A stretch of DNA of 64,000 bases from CAZHHH01 sp052400685 (lineage in GTDB: Bacteria; Bacteroidota; Bacteroidia; Bacteroidales; Marinilabiliaceae): the NCBI GenBank assembly GCA_052400685.1, contig JBQTGJ010000001.1. The stretch is one strand, 5' to 3'. Positions 17,203-27,260 of this stretch are shown here, piece after piece. The position numbers were made by a program, and so were the translations under genes. Position 1 is the stretch's first letter, and each line of letters starts with the position of its first letter. The notes below the pieces were generated by a model that searched no databases, was not told the DNA's origin, and saw only the letters and a program-made list of their open reading frames with translations.

Positions 17203-17550
17203 GGCACTCATGTCTGAAAATAATAGCCGACATAGTAATAAATTCAAAGAGGGTAGCCCGCATTCGGCACAACCCGGCGATTACTTCAGGTTAAACCGCA
17301 ACTGCAGGACTACAATTGCCTGTTATGCATTTACTGTCGTTTTTTTATGATTTTGGAAAGAATGACTGTGTTTGCCTTGTGTTACTGGTACTCAAAAAGC
17401 CAGGTATTTCGTAATTGAAATAAACGAAATTGGTATGAAAAAGTAAGAGCAGACCAGACTTTTGTTTGGGCTTTGCCAAATGGAGTAACAATCAGTAGGG
17501 CTAAATTAGCAAAAGGGTGCTATTTTTACCAGCGCTTAGAGATGCGTACA
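17203..17550. repeat. Degenerate attC/dispersed-repeat junction before the defence operon
   Basis: It begins with GGCACTCAT, seven of nine positions matching the complement of the start core at 16163. At 17258-17350 it holds a diverged copy of the dispersed block (CGGCACAACCCGGCGATTAC...TACTGTCGTTTTTTTATG). No supported gene is present; a frame running into Vsr from 17473 is treated as non-coding. No clear start core for a cassette holding the following operon is seen. Confidence 0.45.
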
Positions 17551-17967
17551 ATGACTGATGTACATGATAAAAAGACCAGAAGTTATAATATGTCAAGGAT
17601 TAAAGGGAAAAATACAAAACCGGAAATCCTTGTTCGTCAATTTTTGCATAAAAATGGCTTCCGATATCGTTTAAACTATACAAAACTTCCTGGAAAACCT
17701 GACATCGTTTTACCAAAATACAAAACAGTAATTTTTGTTAATGGCTGTTTCTGGCATGGACACGAGAACTGTAAATATTTTGTAGTTCCCAAGACAAAAA
17801 CGGAATGGTGGCTTAATAAAATTAATGGAACAAAACGACGTGACCTGCTGAAAACAAAAGAGCTTGAAACTCTTGGTTGGAGAGTAAAAGTCATCTGGGA
17901 ATGTGAATTAAAACCAGATAGAAGAGGCCAGGTTTTTAATGATTTAATTGTATTTTTGAAGAAATAA
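17551..17967 (+). CDS. vsr: Very short patch repair-type endonuclease (Vsr)
   Basis: A 138-residue Vsr-family endonuclease. Typical segments are NMSRIKGKNTKPE, KLPGKPDIVLPKYK (with D51), FVNGCFWHGHENCKYF and VKVIWECEL. Classical Vsr nicks at T:G mismatches made by deamination of 5-methylcytosine, and vsr genes accompany dcm-type methylases, as here: the methyltransferase begins ten bases later. I chose ATG 17551 because the family starts shortly before the RSxNMSRI motif; an in-frame ATG at 17473 would add 26 unrelated residues. In this operon it may instead serve as a restriction nuclease. Confidence 0.88.
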   Translation: MTDVHDKKTRSYNMSRIKGKNTKPEILVRQFLHKNGFRYRLNYTKLPGKPDIVLPKYKTVIFVNGCFWHGHENCKYFVVPKTKTEWWLNKINGTKRRDLLKTKELETLGWRVKVIWECELKPDRRGQVFNDLIVFLKK

Positions 17968-17976
17968 TGGGTATAA

Positions 17977-19233
17977 ATGAACTTTATAGATTTATTTTCA
18001 GGTGCGGGTGGTTTGTCTGAAGGATTTATTCGGGCAGGATTCACGCCTGTTGCTCATGTGGAAATAGATAAAGCAGCCTGTAATACTTTGACAACCAGAG
18101 TTGGCTACCATTATTTAAAAAGGACAAATAATTTAGCTCATTATCTCGATTATATTCAAAATAAGATTTCCAGAACAGAGTTATACGCCTTAATTCCGGA
18201 CAAAGAAAGAGAATCTGTCATCAACTTACCAATTGGCGAAGAAAACAATAGAATTATTTTTGATAAGATTGATTCGTTAAAAGGAGGTAAATCAATTGAT
18301 TTTATAATTGGCGGACCGCCATGTCAGGCATACTCAATTGTTGGTCGTTCACGAGACGAGAACAGAATGCAAGGAGATTCAAGAAATTATTTGTTTAAAG
18401 AATATGCTAAATTTCTGGAATACTATCAACCTAAATATTTTGTTTTTGAAAATGTGATTGGTTTAAAATCGGCTAAAACAAAAGATGGAAAATCATATCT
18501 TCAAATGATGTGTGATTTGTTTAAGGAAAAGGGTTATCACACAGAATATGAGGTATTGGAAGCTAAGGATTTTGGAGTTCTGCAGAACAGAAAGAGAATA
18601 ATTTTAATTGGTAAGAAAAATGGCGAAGAAGGTTTTTATCCCAAATTTGAAAAAGTCAATTTTAACGTAACGGTTTCTGAAATATTTAAAGATTTGCCAA
18701 AACTCCAGGCTGGCACAGGTAATTATTACGCTACTAAATATAATAAATATGATGGTGATTATTTATTTAAGAGTCATATTCGAAATGGGTTAGATTTTAC
18801 AACTCAGCATATAGCCAGACCTCACACAGAACAAGATAAAGGAATATACAAATTAGCCGTTGAAAAGTGGGAAAATGGTCAACAGCGATTAAATTATAAT
18901 GATATTCCAACGGAATGGCAAACGCATAAAAATACTAAATCATTTGTTGACAGATTTAAAGTTGTAGCAGCCGATTTACCATATTCTCAAACCGTTGTTG
19001 CACACATTTCAAAAGATGGACATTATTATATCCATCCCGATATAAGCCAAAATCGTTCATTAACACCGAGAGAAGCAGCTAGACTTCAGACTTTTCCGGA
19101 CGATTTCTATTTTGAAGGCGTATCTGAAAAACAAAGCAGAACTGCTGCATATAAACAAATAGGTAATGCTGTACCTCCCTTGATGGCTGAATCAATTGCA
19201 AACAAACTCAAAGAGTTAATCCGGAATGAATAA
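17977..19233 (+). CDS. DNA (cytosine-5) methyltransferase
   Basis: A 418-residue C5-cytosine methyltransferase with motifs in order: FSGAGGLSEGF (SAM binding, residues 7-17), GGPPCQAYSIVGR with catalytic C116, FVFENVIGL, LQNRKRIILIG, SLTPREAARLQTFPDDF and KQIGNAVPPLMAESIA. It modifies host DNA at a sequence that cannot be predicted from this alone. It follows vsr by nine bases and overlaps the ATPase gene by eight. It supplies the self-protection mark of the predicted anti-invader operon. Confidence 0.93.
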   Translation: MNFIDLFSGAGGLSEGFIRAGFTPVAHVEIDKAACNTLTTRVGYHYLKRTNNLAHYLDYIQNKISRTELYALIPDKERESVINLPIGEENNRIIFDKIDSLKGGKSIDFIIGGPPCQAYSIVGRSRDENRMQGDSRNYLFKEYAKFLEYYQPKYFVFENVIGLKSAKTKDGKSYLQMMCDLFKEKGYHTEYEVLEAKDFGVLQNRKRIILIGKKNGEEGFYPKFEKVNFNVTVSEIFKDLPKLQAGTGNYYATKYNKYDGDYLFKSHIRNGLDFTTQHIARPHTEQDKGIYKLAVEKWENGQQRLNYNDIPTEWQTHKNTKSFVDRFKVVAADLPYSQTVVAHISKDGHYYIHPDISQNRSLTPREAARLQTFPDDFYFEGVSEKQSRTAAYKQIGNAVPPLMAESIANKLKELIRNE

Positions 19234-20701
19234 ATCTCATGTTCTGACAACCAAAGCTGAACCAGATGCCAGCTCAATGATAGAAACCTTCCGTGCGATA
19301 GGGTATTCTATCGAAACAGCAATTGCAGATATAATTGATAATTCAATTTCTGCAGATGCTAAAAATATCTGGATTAGCTACGATTGGAAAGGAGAAAATA
19401 CGTTTATTATTATTAGGGATGATGGTTACGGCATGAATCATGATGAATTGGTTCAGGCTATGCGCCCGGGAAGTAAGCATCCTTCTGATGAACGTTCTAT
19501 AAAAGATTTGGGGCGTTTTGGACTTGGACTAAAAACTGCATCCTTTTCACAAACAAGAAAATTTTCAGTTATCTCAAAGAAAAAAGACTACACCCCTGTT
19601 TTCTGGGCATGGGATTTAGACCATGTGCATAAAGTACAAACCTGGGAACTTATACAATATACACCAATTGAATCCGAATTGGAAAAAATAGATAAACAGG
19701 AATCAGGTACAAGTGTAATCTGGTATTGTCTGGATAGAACTTTAAAAAACACAAAAGAAGAAGATACTGAAGCTCTTGGGAAATTTATGGAATTGATGGA
19801 AGGCGTAAAAAAACATCTGGAAATGGTTTTCCACAGATTTCTTGAACAAGGGAAAATTAAAATTTGGTTTCAGGAAAGAGAAATTGAAGCCTGGGACCCG
19901 TTCTTAAGAGGTGAAAATGGTATTCAATCGAATGCTGAAGAATTCGTGGGAGATAGTAAAATTGTAATAAAAGGCTATGTTTTACCACACAATTCAAAAA
20001 TTTCAGAAAATACATTTAAAAAGGCTGCTGGCCCTAAAGGCTGGAATGAGCAACAAGGTTTCTATATATACAGGAATGAACGTTTACTGGTTGCAGGTAG
20101 TTGGCTTGGAATGTTTCGCAAAGAGGAACATTATAAACTTTGCAGAATAATGATTGATTTGCCTAACACAATGGATGACCAGTGGCAGATTGATATTAAA
20201 AAATCTATTGCCAGGCCCCCTTTAAAAATACAATCCCAATTGAAGTCCTACGCAAAAAATATCAGAAACCAGGCAGTTAATGTTTATAGACATAAAGGAA
20301 AAGTATTACAAAGGAAATATCCTTCTTTTAAATTTACCCCAGTATGGCTTGAAAAGCAAAGACATGGTAAACGGTTTTATGCAATTAACAGAAATCATCC
20401 GGTTATTAGTAAATTGCTGGAAGAACCAACAAAACAAAATCTGAATGAATTAATTGAATTTATTGAAGAAACAGTTCCGGTTCCTCTGATAACGATATCA
20501 GAAAGTGAAAAGCCCGAATCTCATGGAATTCCTTTTGAAAACCTCGAACATGAGATGCTGGTTAAAAGGATGAAGAACATTTTCAAATCTCTGCTAGACA
20601 ACGGAAAAACCCAAGATGAAGCGGTTGCTACTTTATTATCAATTGAGCCATTCGATAAATATCCTGAATACGTTGAACATTTAAGTAATGACAATGAATA
20701 A
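19226..20701 (+). CDS. GHKL ATPase of MORC/MutL-like type
   Basis: A 491-residue protein with an N-terminal Hsp90/MutL-type ATPase: N-box IADIIDNSISADAKNI at ~34-49, G1 DDGYGMN at ~68, G2 GRFGLGLKTASFSQTRKFSV at ~95. A second domain and a basic C-terminal tail follow (FDKYPEYVEHL end). Prokaryotic MORC-like ATPases of this kind are known from gene clusters with methylases, helicases and nucleases. It probably acts as an ATP-driven clamp or sensor on DNA; this is inferred. Overlaps with both neighbours (8 and 14 bases) imply one operon. Confidence 0.85.
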   Translation: MNKSHVLTTKAEPDASSMIETFRAIGYSIETAIADIIDNSISADAKNIWISYDWKGENTFIIIRDDGYGMNHDELVQAMRPGSKHPSDERSIKDLGRFGLGLKTASFSQTRKFSVISKKKDYTPVFWAWDLDHVHKVQTWELIQYTPIESELEKIDKQESGTSVIWYCLDRTLKNTKEEDTEALGKFMELMEGVKKHLEMVFHRFLEQGKIKIWFQEREIEAWDPFLRGENGIQSNAEEFVGDSKIVIKGYVLPHNSKISENTFKKAAGPKGWNEQQGFYIYRNERLLVAGSWLGMFRKEEHYKLCRIMIDLPNTMDDQWQIDIKKSIARPPLKIQSQLKSYAKNIRNQAVNVYRHKGKVLQRKYPSFKFTPVWLEKQRHGKRFYAINRNHPVISKLLEEPTKQNLNELIEFIEETVPVPLITISESEKPESHGIPFENLEHEMLVKRMKNIFKSLLDNGKTQDEAVATLLSIEPFDKYPEYVEHLSNDNE

Positions 20702-23495
20702 CAAAGCAAAAGAACTTGCATTATTTTTTCTTAGAGATGCCGGTTGCAATGATACTGCCACCGAAAAGCAAATAGCTGATGCCATTGAAAAAACCCTTTT
20801 AATCCATCCTGATATTGATAGAAATGAACTAAAAAGACACTTGGAATCTGAATACAAAATATGGGTTGATGATTTTAGGATTATTGAAAAAGAAAAAGCA
20901 CGAAGGCCTTGGCTTGCAGGATATAAATCAAAAATTGAATGGGGATTCTGGAATAGGTATAGATGGTATCTTGAAGAAAAGAAAAAGTTTCCCCCCAGAA
21001 CTGTACAATCAATTGCAAAACTCACAGACCGTACACTAGACGCTCTTTTTGAACCAACACAAAAAGTTCCGATTGATAAAAGAGGCATGGTCGTTGGTCA
21101 GGTTCAATCCGGTAAAACTGCAAATTATACAGGTTTAATATGTAAAGCTGCTGATGCCGGGTTTAAAATGATAATCGTTCTTGCAGGAATTCATAAAAAC
21201 CTTCGTAGTCAGACACAGCTTAGACTTGATGAAGGTTTTCTGGGGTTTGACACGCAACAGGAAAGGGTGAACAGAAACAATAATCTGTGGATTGGAGTAG
21301 GCGAACCAAGAAGCAACAGAAATTTGATTGCTCATTCATTAACATCAAGTTCAGATAACGGTGATTTTAATGCAGGAGCAGCCAACGCACTCGCTTTGAA
21401 TTTCTATACCAATGACCCAATTATTGCAGTAGTTAAGAAGAATGCATATGTTTTAAACAGATTGGAACAATGGCTTGCTGCGCAATCCTCTGAAACAATT
21501 AGTGGTAATAAGATTATCAGAAACAAGCCATTGTTGATTATAGATGATGAGGCTGATAATGCTTCAATTAATACAAAAAGAGACGACCTGAATCCAACTA
21601 AAATAAATGGGCAAATCAGAAATCTTTTGAGGTTATTTCAAAAAAGTGCATACGTGGGGTACACTGCAACACCATTTGCAAATATTTTCATTCCATTGAA
21701 TGATGATAACCTCTTCCCTAAAGATTTCATTACTAATATTCCTGCCCCTTCCAACTACATTGGACCTGATAAAATATTCGGATTTGAACCGTTAAACGAA
21801 GGAGAAGAACCAACCGACACATTGCCTGTTGTTCACAGAATAAATGATTATCAGGGTTTTGTGCCTGACAAACACAAAAGAGACGACCAGTTGCCTGTAA
21901 GTGTTCCGGAATCACTTAAAAAAGCAATAAAATGTTTTATCATTACTTGTGCAATCAGAAGATTACGCGGGCAAGGTGATGAGCACAACTCCATGCTGAT
22001 ACATGTTTCTCGTTTTCAGGTTTGGCAAAGCAGAATAAAAGAACTTGTAGAAAATAGGTTCAATTTTTACCGAATGGGAATTGAACAAAATAATGCAGGT
22101 ATTATTTACGAATTACGCCAAACATTTGAAACCGATACTGATAATTACCACTCGTATGTCACAACTTCAAAACAGATACTCAACTCGCAATTGGCTGAAC
22201 TTGACCCTGCTGTAAAAGTTCATGCTTGGGAAGAAGTTCTTCCCCATCTTCACCCTGCTGCCTCAAAAATTCAGGTTAAGGAAATACATGGCGGTGCAAA
22301 AGACGTCCTTGATTATCAGGTGTATGATAAAAAATATATCAAAGAAGGTGAAGAAGCAGGATTATCTGTGATTGCCGTTGGAGGAAATAAACTGTCGAGG
22401 GGGTTGACCCTTGAAGGATTGTCTGTAAGTTATTATTTACGTGCATCAAAAATGTATGATACGCTCATGCAAATGGGGCGATGGTTTGGTTATCGTCCTG
22501 GTTATGTAGATTTATGTCGTTTATTTACATCAGGAGAGCTTAATGAATGGTTCTGTCATATCACTCTTGCATCCGAAGAATTACGCAAGGAATTTAATTA
22601 CATGTCGGATATAGCCGGAAGTACACCTGAACAATACGCCCTGAAAGTCAGAACACATCCGGGGGTATTACAAATTTCCGCTACCAACAAAATCAGAACA
22701 GCAGTAAATGTAAATATCTCATGGTCTGGTGTTTTAATCGAATCGTACAAACTAAGCAAAAGAAGCCAGCATGTCAATGCCAACCTCGATAATCTGAAAA
22801 AATTAATATCTTCTTTTGATACTAAACCAATTGAAAAGAAAGGAAACTTTTTATGGAATAATATTCCTGCTTCTAACGTAATCTCTTTTATCGGAAGTTT
22901 TGTTGCGCCTGAAAATCCAATAGCCTCCCCCGATAGGCTGGCTGAGTTTATTTTAGAAAAACAAAAAGATGATGAACTTGATGTTTGGCATGTTGCTTTG
23001 ATGAGCAGCAATAATTCAAACAATAAAGATTATGTTCTGGATAATTCAACAAGGATATGGCTGTTTGACAGGACAGATGACGATAAAAATAATAGTGATA
23101 GCGTTTACTATATTCGTAAGTCACATATCATCAGTCCGAATCATGAGTTTATTGATTTGACAGACGATGAATATGAACTGGCAAAAAGAAAAACATTTGA
23201 ACAAAAGAAAGCACATGAAGAATATCCTGGGGCTGCACAAATGCCAAATTATCCCAATGGCAATCTGGTAAGGAACGATATGGAAATTAAAAGTGCACGA
23301 TTTCCTCTGTTACTATTATATCTGTTGAACCCTGAAAAAGCAGGACTACCTAAATCTGAAAAACCTATTGTTGGCTTTGCAATAAGATTTCCCGGAAGCA
23401 GCAAAAACAGAACAATCACTTATGCAGTGCATCAGCAGCTTTTAGACAAATTTGAAGTAAACGAAGACCCTGAAGATTATGACTACGAAGATTGA
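20688..23495 (+). CDS. Z1 domain superfamily II helicase-like ATPase
   Basis: A 935-residue protein with a Walker A loop VGQVQSGKTANY near residue 137, Walker B DDEADNASIN near 285, a TATPFAN motif, and a late helicase-type motif QMGRWFGYRPGYVDL near 593. The central region around LSRGLTLEGLSVSYYLRASK is the Z1 domain. Z1 proteins occur with methylases, MORC-like ATPases and nucleases in predicted restriction systems and probably translocate on DNA. The N-terminal ~110 residues are helical. It overlaps the ATPase gene by 14 and the nuclease gene by 17 bases. Confidence 0.9.
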   Translation: MTMNNKAKELALFFLRDAGCNDTATEKQIADAIEKTLLIHPDIDRNELKRHLESEYKIWVDDFRIIEKEKARRPWLAGYKSKIEWGFWNRYRWYLEEKKKFPPRTVQSIAKLTDRTLDALFEPTQKVPIDKRGMVVGQVQSGKTANYTGLICKAADAGFKMIIVLAGIHKNLRSQTQLRLDEGFLGFDTQQERVNRNNNLWIGVGEPRSNRNLIAHSLTSSSDNGDFNAGAANALALNFYTNDPIIAVVKKNAYVLNRLEQWLAAQSSETISGNKIIRNKPLLIIDDEADNASINTKRDDLNPTKINGQIRNLLRLFQKSAYVGYTATPFANIFIPLNDDNLFPKDFITNIPAPSNYIGPDKIFGFEPLNEGEEPTDTLPVVHRINDYQGFVPDKHKRDDQLPVSVPESLKKAIKCFIITCAIRRLRGQGDEHNSMLIHVSRFQVWQSRIKELVENRFNFYRMGIEQNNAGIIYELRQTFETDTDNYHSYVTTSKQILNSQLAELDPAVKVHAWEEVLPHLHPAASKIQVKEIHGGAKDVLDYQVYDKKYIKEGEEAGLSVIAVGGNKLSRGLTLEGLSVSYYLRASKMYDTLMQMGRWFGYRPGYVDLCRLFTSGELNEWFCHITLASEELRKEFNYMSDIAGSTPEQYALKVRTHPGVLQISATNKIRTAVNVNISWSGVLIESYKLSKRSQHVNANLDNLKKLISSFDTKPIEKKGNFLWNNIPASNVISFIGSFVAPENPIASPDRLAEFILEKQKDDELDVWHVALMSSNNSNNKDYVLDNSTRIWLFDRTDDDKNNSDSVYYIRKSHIISPNHEFIDLTDDEYELAKRKTFEQKKAHEEYPGAAQMPNYPNGNLVRNDMEIKSARFPLLLLYLLNPEKAGLPKSEKPIVGFAIRFPGSSKNRTITYAVHQQLLDKFEVNEDPEDYDYED

Positions 23496-24480
23496 AGATA
23501 TCTGGAAGGATTTTGAAGTTAGTGATACTTTAAAAACAGGCGTTGTTTTAAAAAGGTATTCTGCTGATATTAGGCCGAATTGTTTTGTTGCCATGAGAAT
23601 GCCTGAGAAGATAAAAAGTATTGCATTTCGGCTATCAAAAGACAATATTGATATTTCAGCACTAAATGACCTGAAGGATATTACAACTGAGATTTTACCA
23701 GATGATACACAGCATGATAAAATGCTTTTGTTGATAAGTCTTGCTGATAATTCACTTTCGTCAATTTTTGCGGTTTTGTGTGAAGATTTATTTAATTTAA
23801 TTTCAGATGTAAGGGAAGAAAATGAACTTGTCCGATCATTACAAAATCGCTTCTTAAAATGGAAGGAATTATTTGAACTGGCTAACAGTCCCGGATTATC
23901 ACCTGAGAAACAGATTGGTTTATTTGGAGAGTTGTTTTTGTTAAAGAAACTTTTTATTGAAACAGAAAATTTAGCGGAATGCCTGAATATCTGGGTGGGT
24001 CCCGACACAGGAATCAGAGATTTTGAGAAGAACAACAATGCAATTGAAGTAAAAACCACCCAAACCCATAACCACCAAAAAATAAAAATCAGTAGTGAAA
24101 GACAGTTAGATACAACTTTACTTGAGAATTTGTTTCTTTTCCATTTATCACTGGAAAAGCGAAATAGTAATGAGAATTCATTAAATAAAATTGTTTCTGA
24201 ATTGTTTTCAATCATTGGTGACAATAAACTATTCAGCAATGTAATGAACCGAAAATTAATCAGTGCAGGATATTTTAAACATCACGAAATTCGCTATGAA
24301 AATATATCTTATCTGATAAGAGGTGAAGATTTTTACAAAGTCAAAGAAAATTTCCCGCGGATTGAAGAAAATAACTTGATGAAAGGTGTTGGCGATGTGA
24401 AATATTCAATTGTATTAACGGCTGAAACAGAAATATACAAAACCAGTCTGTCAAATGTTATTGAAAAGTTAAAACTATAA
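23479..24480 (+). CDS. PD-(D/E)XK motif protein
   Basis: A 333-residue protein of the family annotated as PD-(D/E)XK motif proteins. The putative nuclease core is GLFGELFLLKKLF (helix), then GIRDFEKNNNAIEVKTTQTH, where the Asp in RDFE near 180 and E-V-K near 190-192 form the D...ExK site. It is the likely cutting subunit of the operon, working with the Z1 ATPase. The gene starts inside the Z1 gene and its TAA shares one base with the next ATG. Cleavage specificity is unknown. Confidence 0.85.
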   Translation: MTTKIEDIWKDFEVSDTLKTGVVLKRYSADIRPNCFVAMRMPEKIKSIAFRLSKDNIDISALNDLKDITTEILPDDTQHDKMLLLISLADNSLSSIFAVLCEDLFNLISDVREENELVRSLQNRFLKWKELFELANSPGLSPEKQIGLFGELFLLKKLFIETENLAECLNIWVGPDTGIRDFEKNNNAIEVKTTQTHNHQKIKISSERQLDTTLLENLFLFHLSLEKRNSNENSLNKIVSELFSIIGDNKLFSNVMNRKLISAGYFKHHEIRYENISYLIRGEDFYKVKENFPRIEENNLMKGVGDVKYSIVLTAETEIYKTSLSNVIEKLKL

Positions 24481-26795
24481 TGAAAGTTGAAGAATTTTAT
24501 AAAGAATTTTTTCAGGAAATAAAATCGACTCAGGCATCAGAAGAGAACGGAGGGGTTCAGGAACAAATTTTTACCCAGATGGCTATTGATTTACTTACGG
24601 ATGCAGGGGAAACTGAAAATGCAAGGATTTGTTTTGACCGGAAAGAAGATAAACTGGGCAGAACCATGCATAAGCTAAACGGATATGCCCTTTCTGAAAA
24701 TTATGAAACGCTTGATTTGTTTGTAACAGTGTTTAAAGGCGTTGAAGCCCCCTTTACATTAACCAAACAGGAAGCCGAATCTTCTATCAATCAGGTTGAA
24801 CGTTTCTTTCGTAATGCGGTGTACAAAGATTACATTAAAGAACTGGCAGAATCTTCAGAGGTTTTTGACCTGGCTCATACACTTGCTGAAGTTAAAGAAG
24901 TACAGGAGTTTTTGTCAAGGGTAAATATTTTTGTATTAAGCAATGGAGTTTTCAAATCTGATTTTAAAGCTAACAAAACAATCTCAGGCTATTCGATATT
25001 TACAAGAATAATCGATATAGAATATTTATTTAATCTTTCAGACCAGACACATGTTCCGATAGAAATAAATTTTGAAAATTATGGAGGAATACTTCCGTGC
25101 CTCGAATCTCCATCAGAAAATGAGGATTATGAATCATATCTTGCCCTGATTCCAGGCATAACACTTGCCAATATTTATGAAGAGTATGGTTCAAGGCTTC
25201 TTGAGCAAAATGTTCGTTCCTTTTTACAATTCACAGGAAAAATTAATAAGGGTATCAGGAAAACAATAAAAGAAGAACCCAGCATGTTTCTTGCTTTTAA
25301 CAATGGAATAGCTGCAACTGCCGATGAGTTGGAATTAAGAAAATTACCTGACGGAAGCAAAGCTATTGTTTGGGCTAAAGATTTTCAGATTGTGAATGGT
25401 GGGCAAACTACAGCGTCTGTATATCATACCTGGAAAAAAGATAAAGCGGACATCGATAAGATTTTTGTTCAAACAAAACTTACTGTTGTAAAAAAACGAG
25501 ATAATTTCAATGAAATTGTAAATCGTATAGCAGAATATGCAAATACACAAAACAAGGTTTCTACTTCCGACTTAAGTTCAAACAAACCATTTCACGTTGA
25601 ACTTGAAAAAATATCCCGCACTGTTTGGGCACAACCAGTAGAAGGAAGTAATATTCAAACCCGTTGGTTCTATGAACGAGCGAGAGGTCAATACAAAAAT
25701 GCCAGATTAAAAGAGGGTTTCACTCCATCAAGAAGGAAAGCATTTGACCTTAAAAATCCAAGAAGCCAAATGATTACAAAAGAATTTTTGGCTAAATATT
25801 TAAATACTTATCAGGAAATTTGGTATGGTAAAAGACTTGCGGTCGGACCACATATCGTTGTTCGTGGAAGTCAAAAGAATTATGTTCAGTTTCTGAGTTA
25901 CAATATGCCTGATAAGCCTGACAATGTTTTTTATGAGGATGCAGTTGCCAAAGCTATAATGTTTAAGACTGCCGAAAAACTGTACGGAGTAAGTCCAAAT
26001 GCAATTGGTGATATGAGATATATTACGGTTCCATATTCACTGTCTCTTTTAAATTTAAAAACTGATTATAAAATAGACCTCTATAAAATATGGAAGAATC
26101 AGGCTCTTAGTGAGAAAATGAAATCTGTTTTATTCAATCTGATGGCATCTGTTGAAACCTTCATTAAAAAGAATGCGCCCGGTGCTTTGTATGGAGAATG
26201 GGCAAAAAAGGAAGTATGTTGGACTGCAGTTAAAGAAAATGATTTTGACATTGATTTCAATGAACTCAAACCTGACTTTATCAATTCTAGTACTCCGAAA
26301 AGGAAAAGTATTACGGAAGATGAACAATTAAGAATTGAAATACAAGAAGAAATTGCAAGGATAAAGGCCATCCCGTCACAAATTTGGAACAAAATCGAAA
26401 AATGGGGCAGCGAGACAGGTGGATTATCAAGCTACATGGCAGGTATAGCTTTTAATATGGCAGGAAAGGTTCGTAATAACTCGTCTATTTCAGATAATGA
26501 CCGAAAAAAGGCTATTGAAATTATCGACAAAGTCATTGAGCATGCTCCGGATTTACTATATGAGATTGATGAAATTGTAAAACAAATAAACGAAAATCCG
26601 GTAACCAACCCTGAAGTAACAATTGATTTGATTAAAAAGATTGTTGCCTGGGATAGAAAAAACAAACGGCTAAAAGACCATCATTTCAGGTTTATGTGGA
26701 ATGTTGCAGAGGGAAAGTACCCTTTGAATGAGAGAGCAAAGGAATTTGCATTAATGAACTTAAAAACATTAAAAAAGTATGGATTTGATGAATAG
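24480..26795 (+). CDS. AIPR family protein (abortive infection phage resistance)
   Basis: A 771-residue protein with the AIPR domain in its middle: MFLAFNNGIAATADELEL near 268-285, FQIVNGGQTTASVYHTW near 302-318, and NRIAEYANTQNKVSTSDL near 346. The domain was named for a lactococcal abortive infection protein and often ends operons of this type. The C-terminal ~200 residues are helical with unknown role. It is the last gene of the six-gene cluster; the next 460 bases carry only repeats. Confidence 0.9.
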   Translation: MKVEEFYKEFFQEIKSTQASEENGGVQEQIFTQMAIDLLTDAGETENARICFDRKEDKLGRTMHKLNGYALSENYETLDLFVTVFKGVEAPFTLTKQEAESSINQVERFFRNAVYKDYIKELAESSEVFDLAHTLAEVKEVQEFLSRVNIFVLSNGVFKSDFKANKTISGYSIFTRIIDIEYLFNLSDQTHVPIEINFENYGGILPCLESPSENEDYESYLALIPGITLANIYEEYGSRLLEQNVRSFLQFTGKINKGIRKTIKEEPSMFLAFNNGIAATADELELRKLPDGSKAIVWAKDFQIVNGGQTTASVYHTWKKDKADIDKIFVQTKLTVVKKRDNFNEIVNRIAEYANTQNKVSTSDLSSNKPFHVELEKISRTVWAQPVEGSNIQTRWFYERARGQYKNARLKEGFTPSRRKAFDLKNPRSQMITKEFLAKYLNTYQEIWYGKRLAVGPHIVVRGSQKNYVQFLSYNMPDKPDNVFYEDAVAKAIMFKTAEKLYGVSPNAIGDMRYITVPYSLSLLNLKTDYKIDLYKIWKNQALSEKMKSVLFNLMASVETFIKKNAPGALYGEWAKKEVCWTAVKENDFDIDFNELKPDFINSSTPKRKSITEDEQLRIEIQEEIARIKAIPSQIWNKIEKWGSETGGLSSYMAGIAFNMAGKVRNNSSISDNDRKKAIEIIDKVIEHAPDLLYEIDEIVKQINENPVTNPEVTIDLIKKIVAWDRKNKRLKDHHFRFMWNVAEGKYPLNERAKEFALMNLKTLKKYGFDE

Positions 26796-27260
26796 TCAAC
26801 GCAAAAGCCATACACATTTGCGAACCTCACAAGCCATCACTTGACCAAATATTGCAAAAGAGTATGTCTTGTTAACCTGCGAGAAGAAAGAGAAAGACAA
26901 AGCACATACCTCCCCAATATATAGAGGCATGTGCAGTCGGTACAACCCGGCAATTATTCCGGGTTGAACCACATCCCGGTAATACTGCAACGGCCTGTTA
27001 TGGACTGGCGAAAATACAACGGCACTATAAAGTATATGAGACCGCCCAAAACCATCCATGGTATCAAGACAATCAGAAGATATGTCAGGCATATTGCAAC
27101 CCAAACACTGTCGGAATCAGAATTTTCAGGATTAAAGAATAATCAGAATTTGACTTATATACACATTCTGTAAATTTTGTAAATTCACAAAATTCTGATT
27201 CTGACAATTGTCAGTATAAGAATCCCTTGGAATTAATAAATGCACCGATTATTTTAAAAG
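26796..27260. repeat. Repeat-rich spacer after the defence operon
   Basis: Three pieces are visible and no gene. At 26801-26882 is a weak copy of the leader repeat (TACACATTTGCGAACC...TTGCAAAAGAGTATG). At 26911-27000 lies CTCCCCAATATATAGAGGC and the dispersed block (CCGGCAATTATTCCGGGTTG), the start of a long attC-like junction. At 27115-27215 the words TCAGAATTTTCAGG, ATCAGAATTTGAC and AAAATTCTGATTCTGAC form overlapping inverted repeats just ahead of the GxxExxY gene. No start core complementary to CTCCCCAAT was found upstream. Confidence 0.45.
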
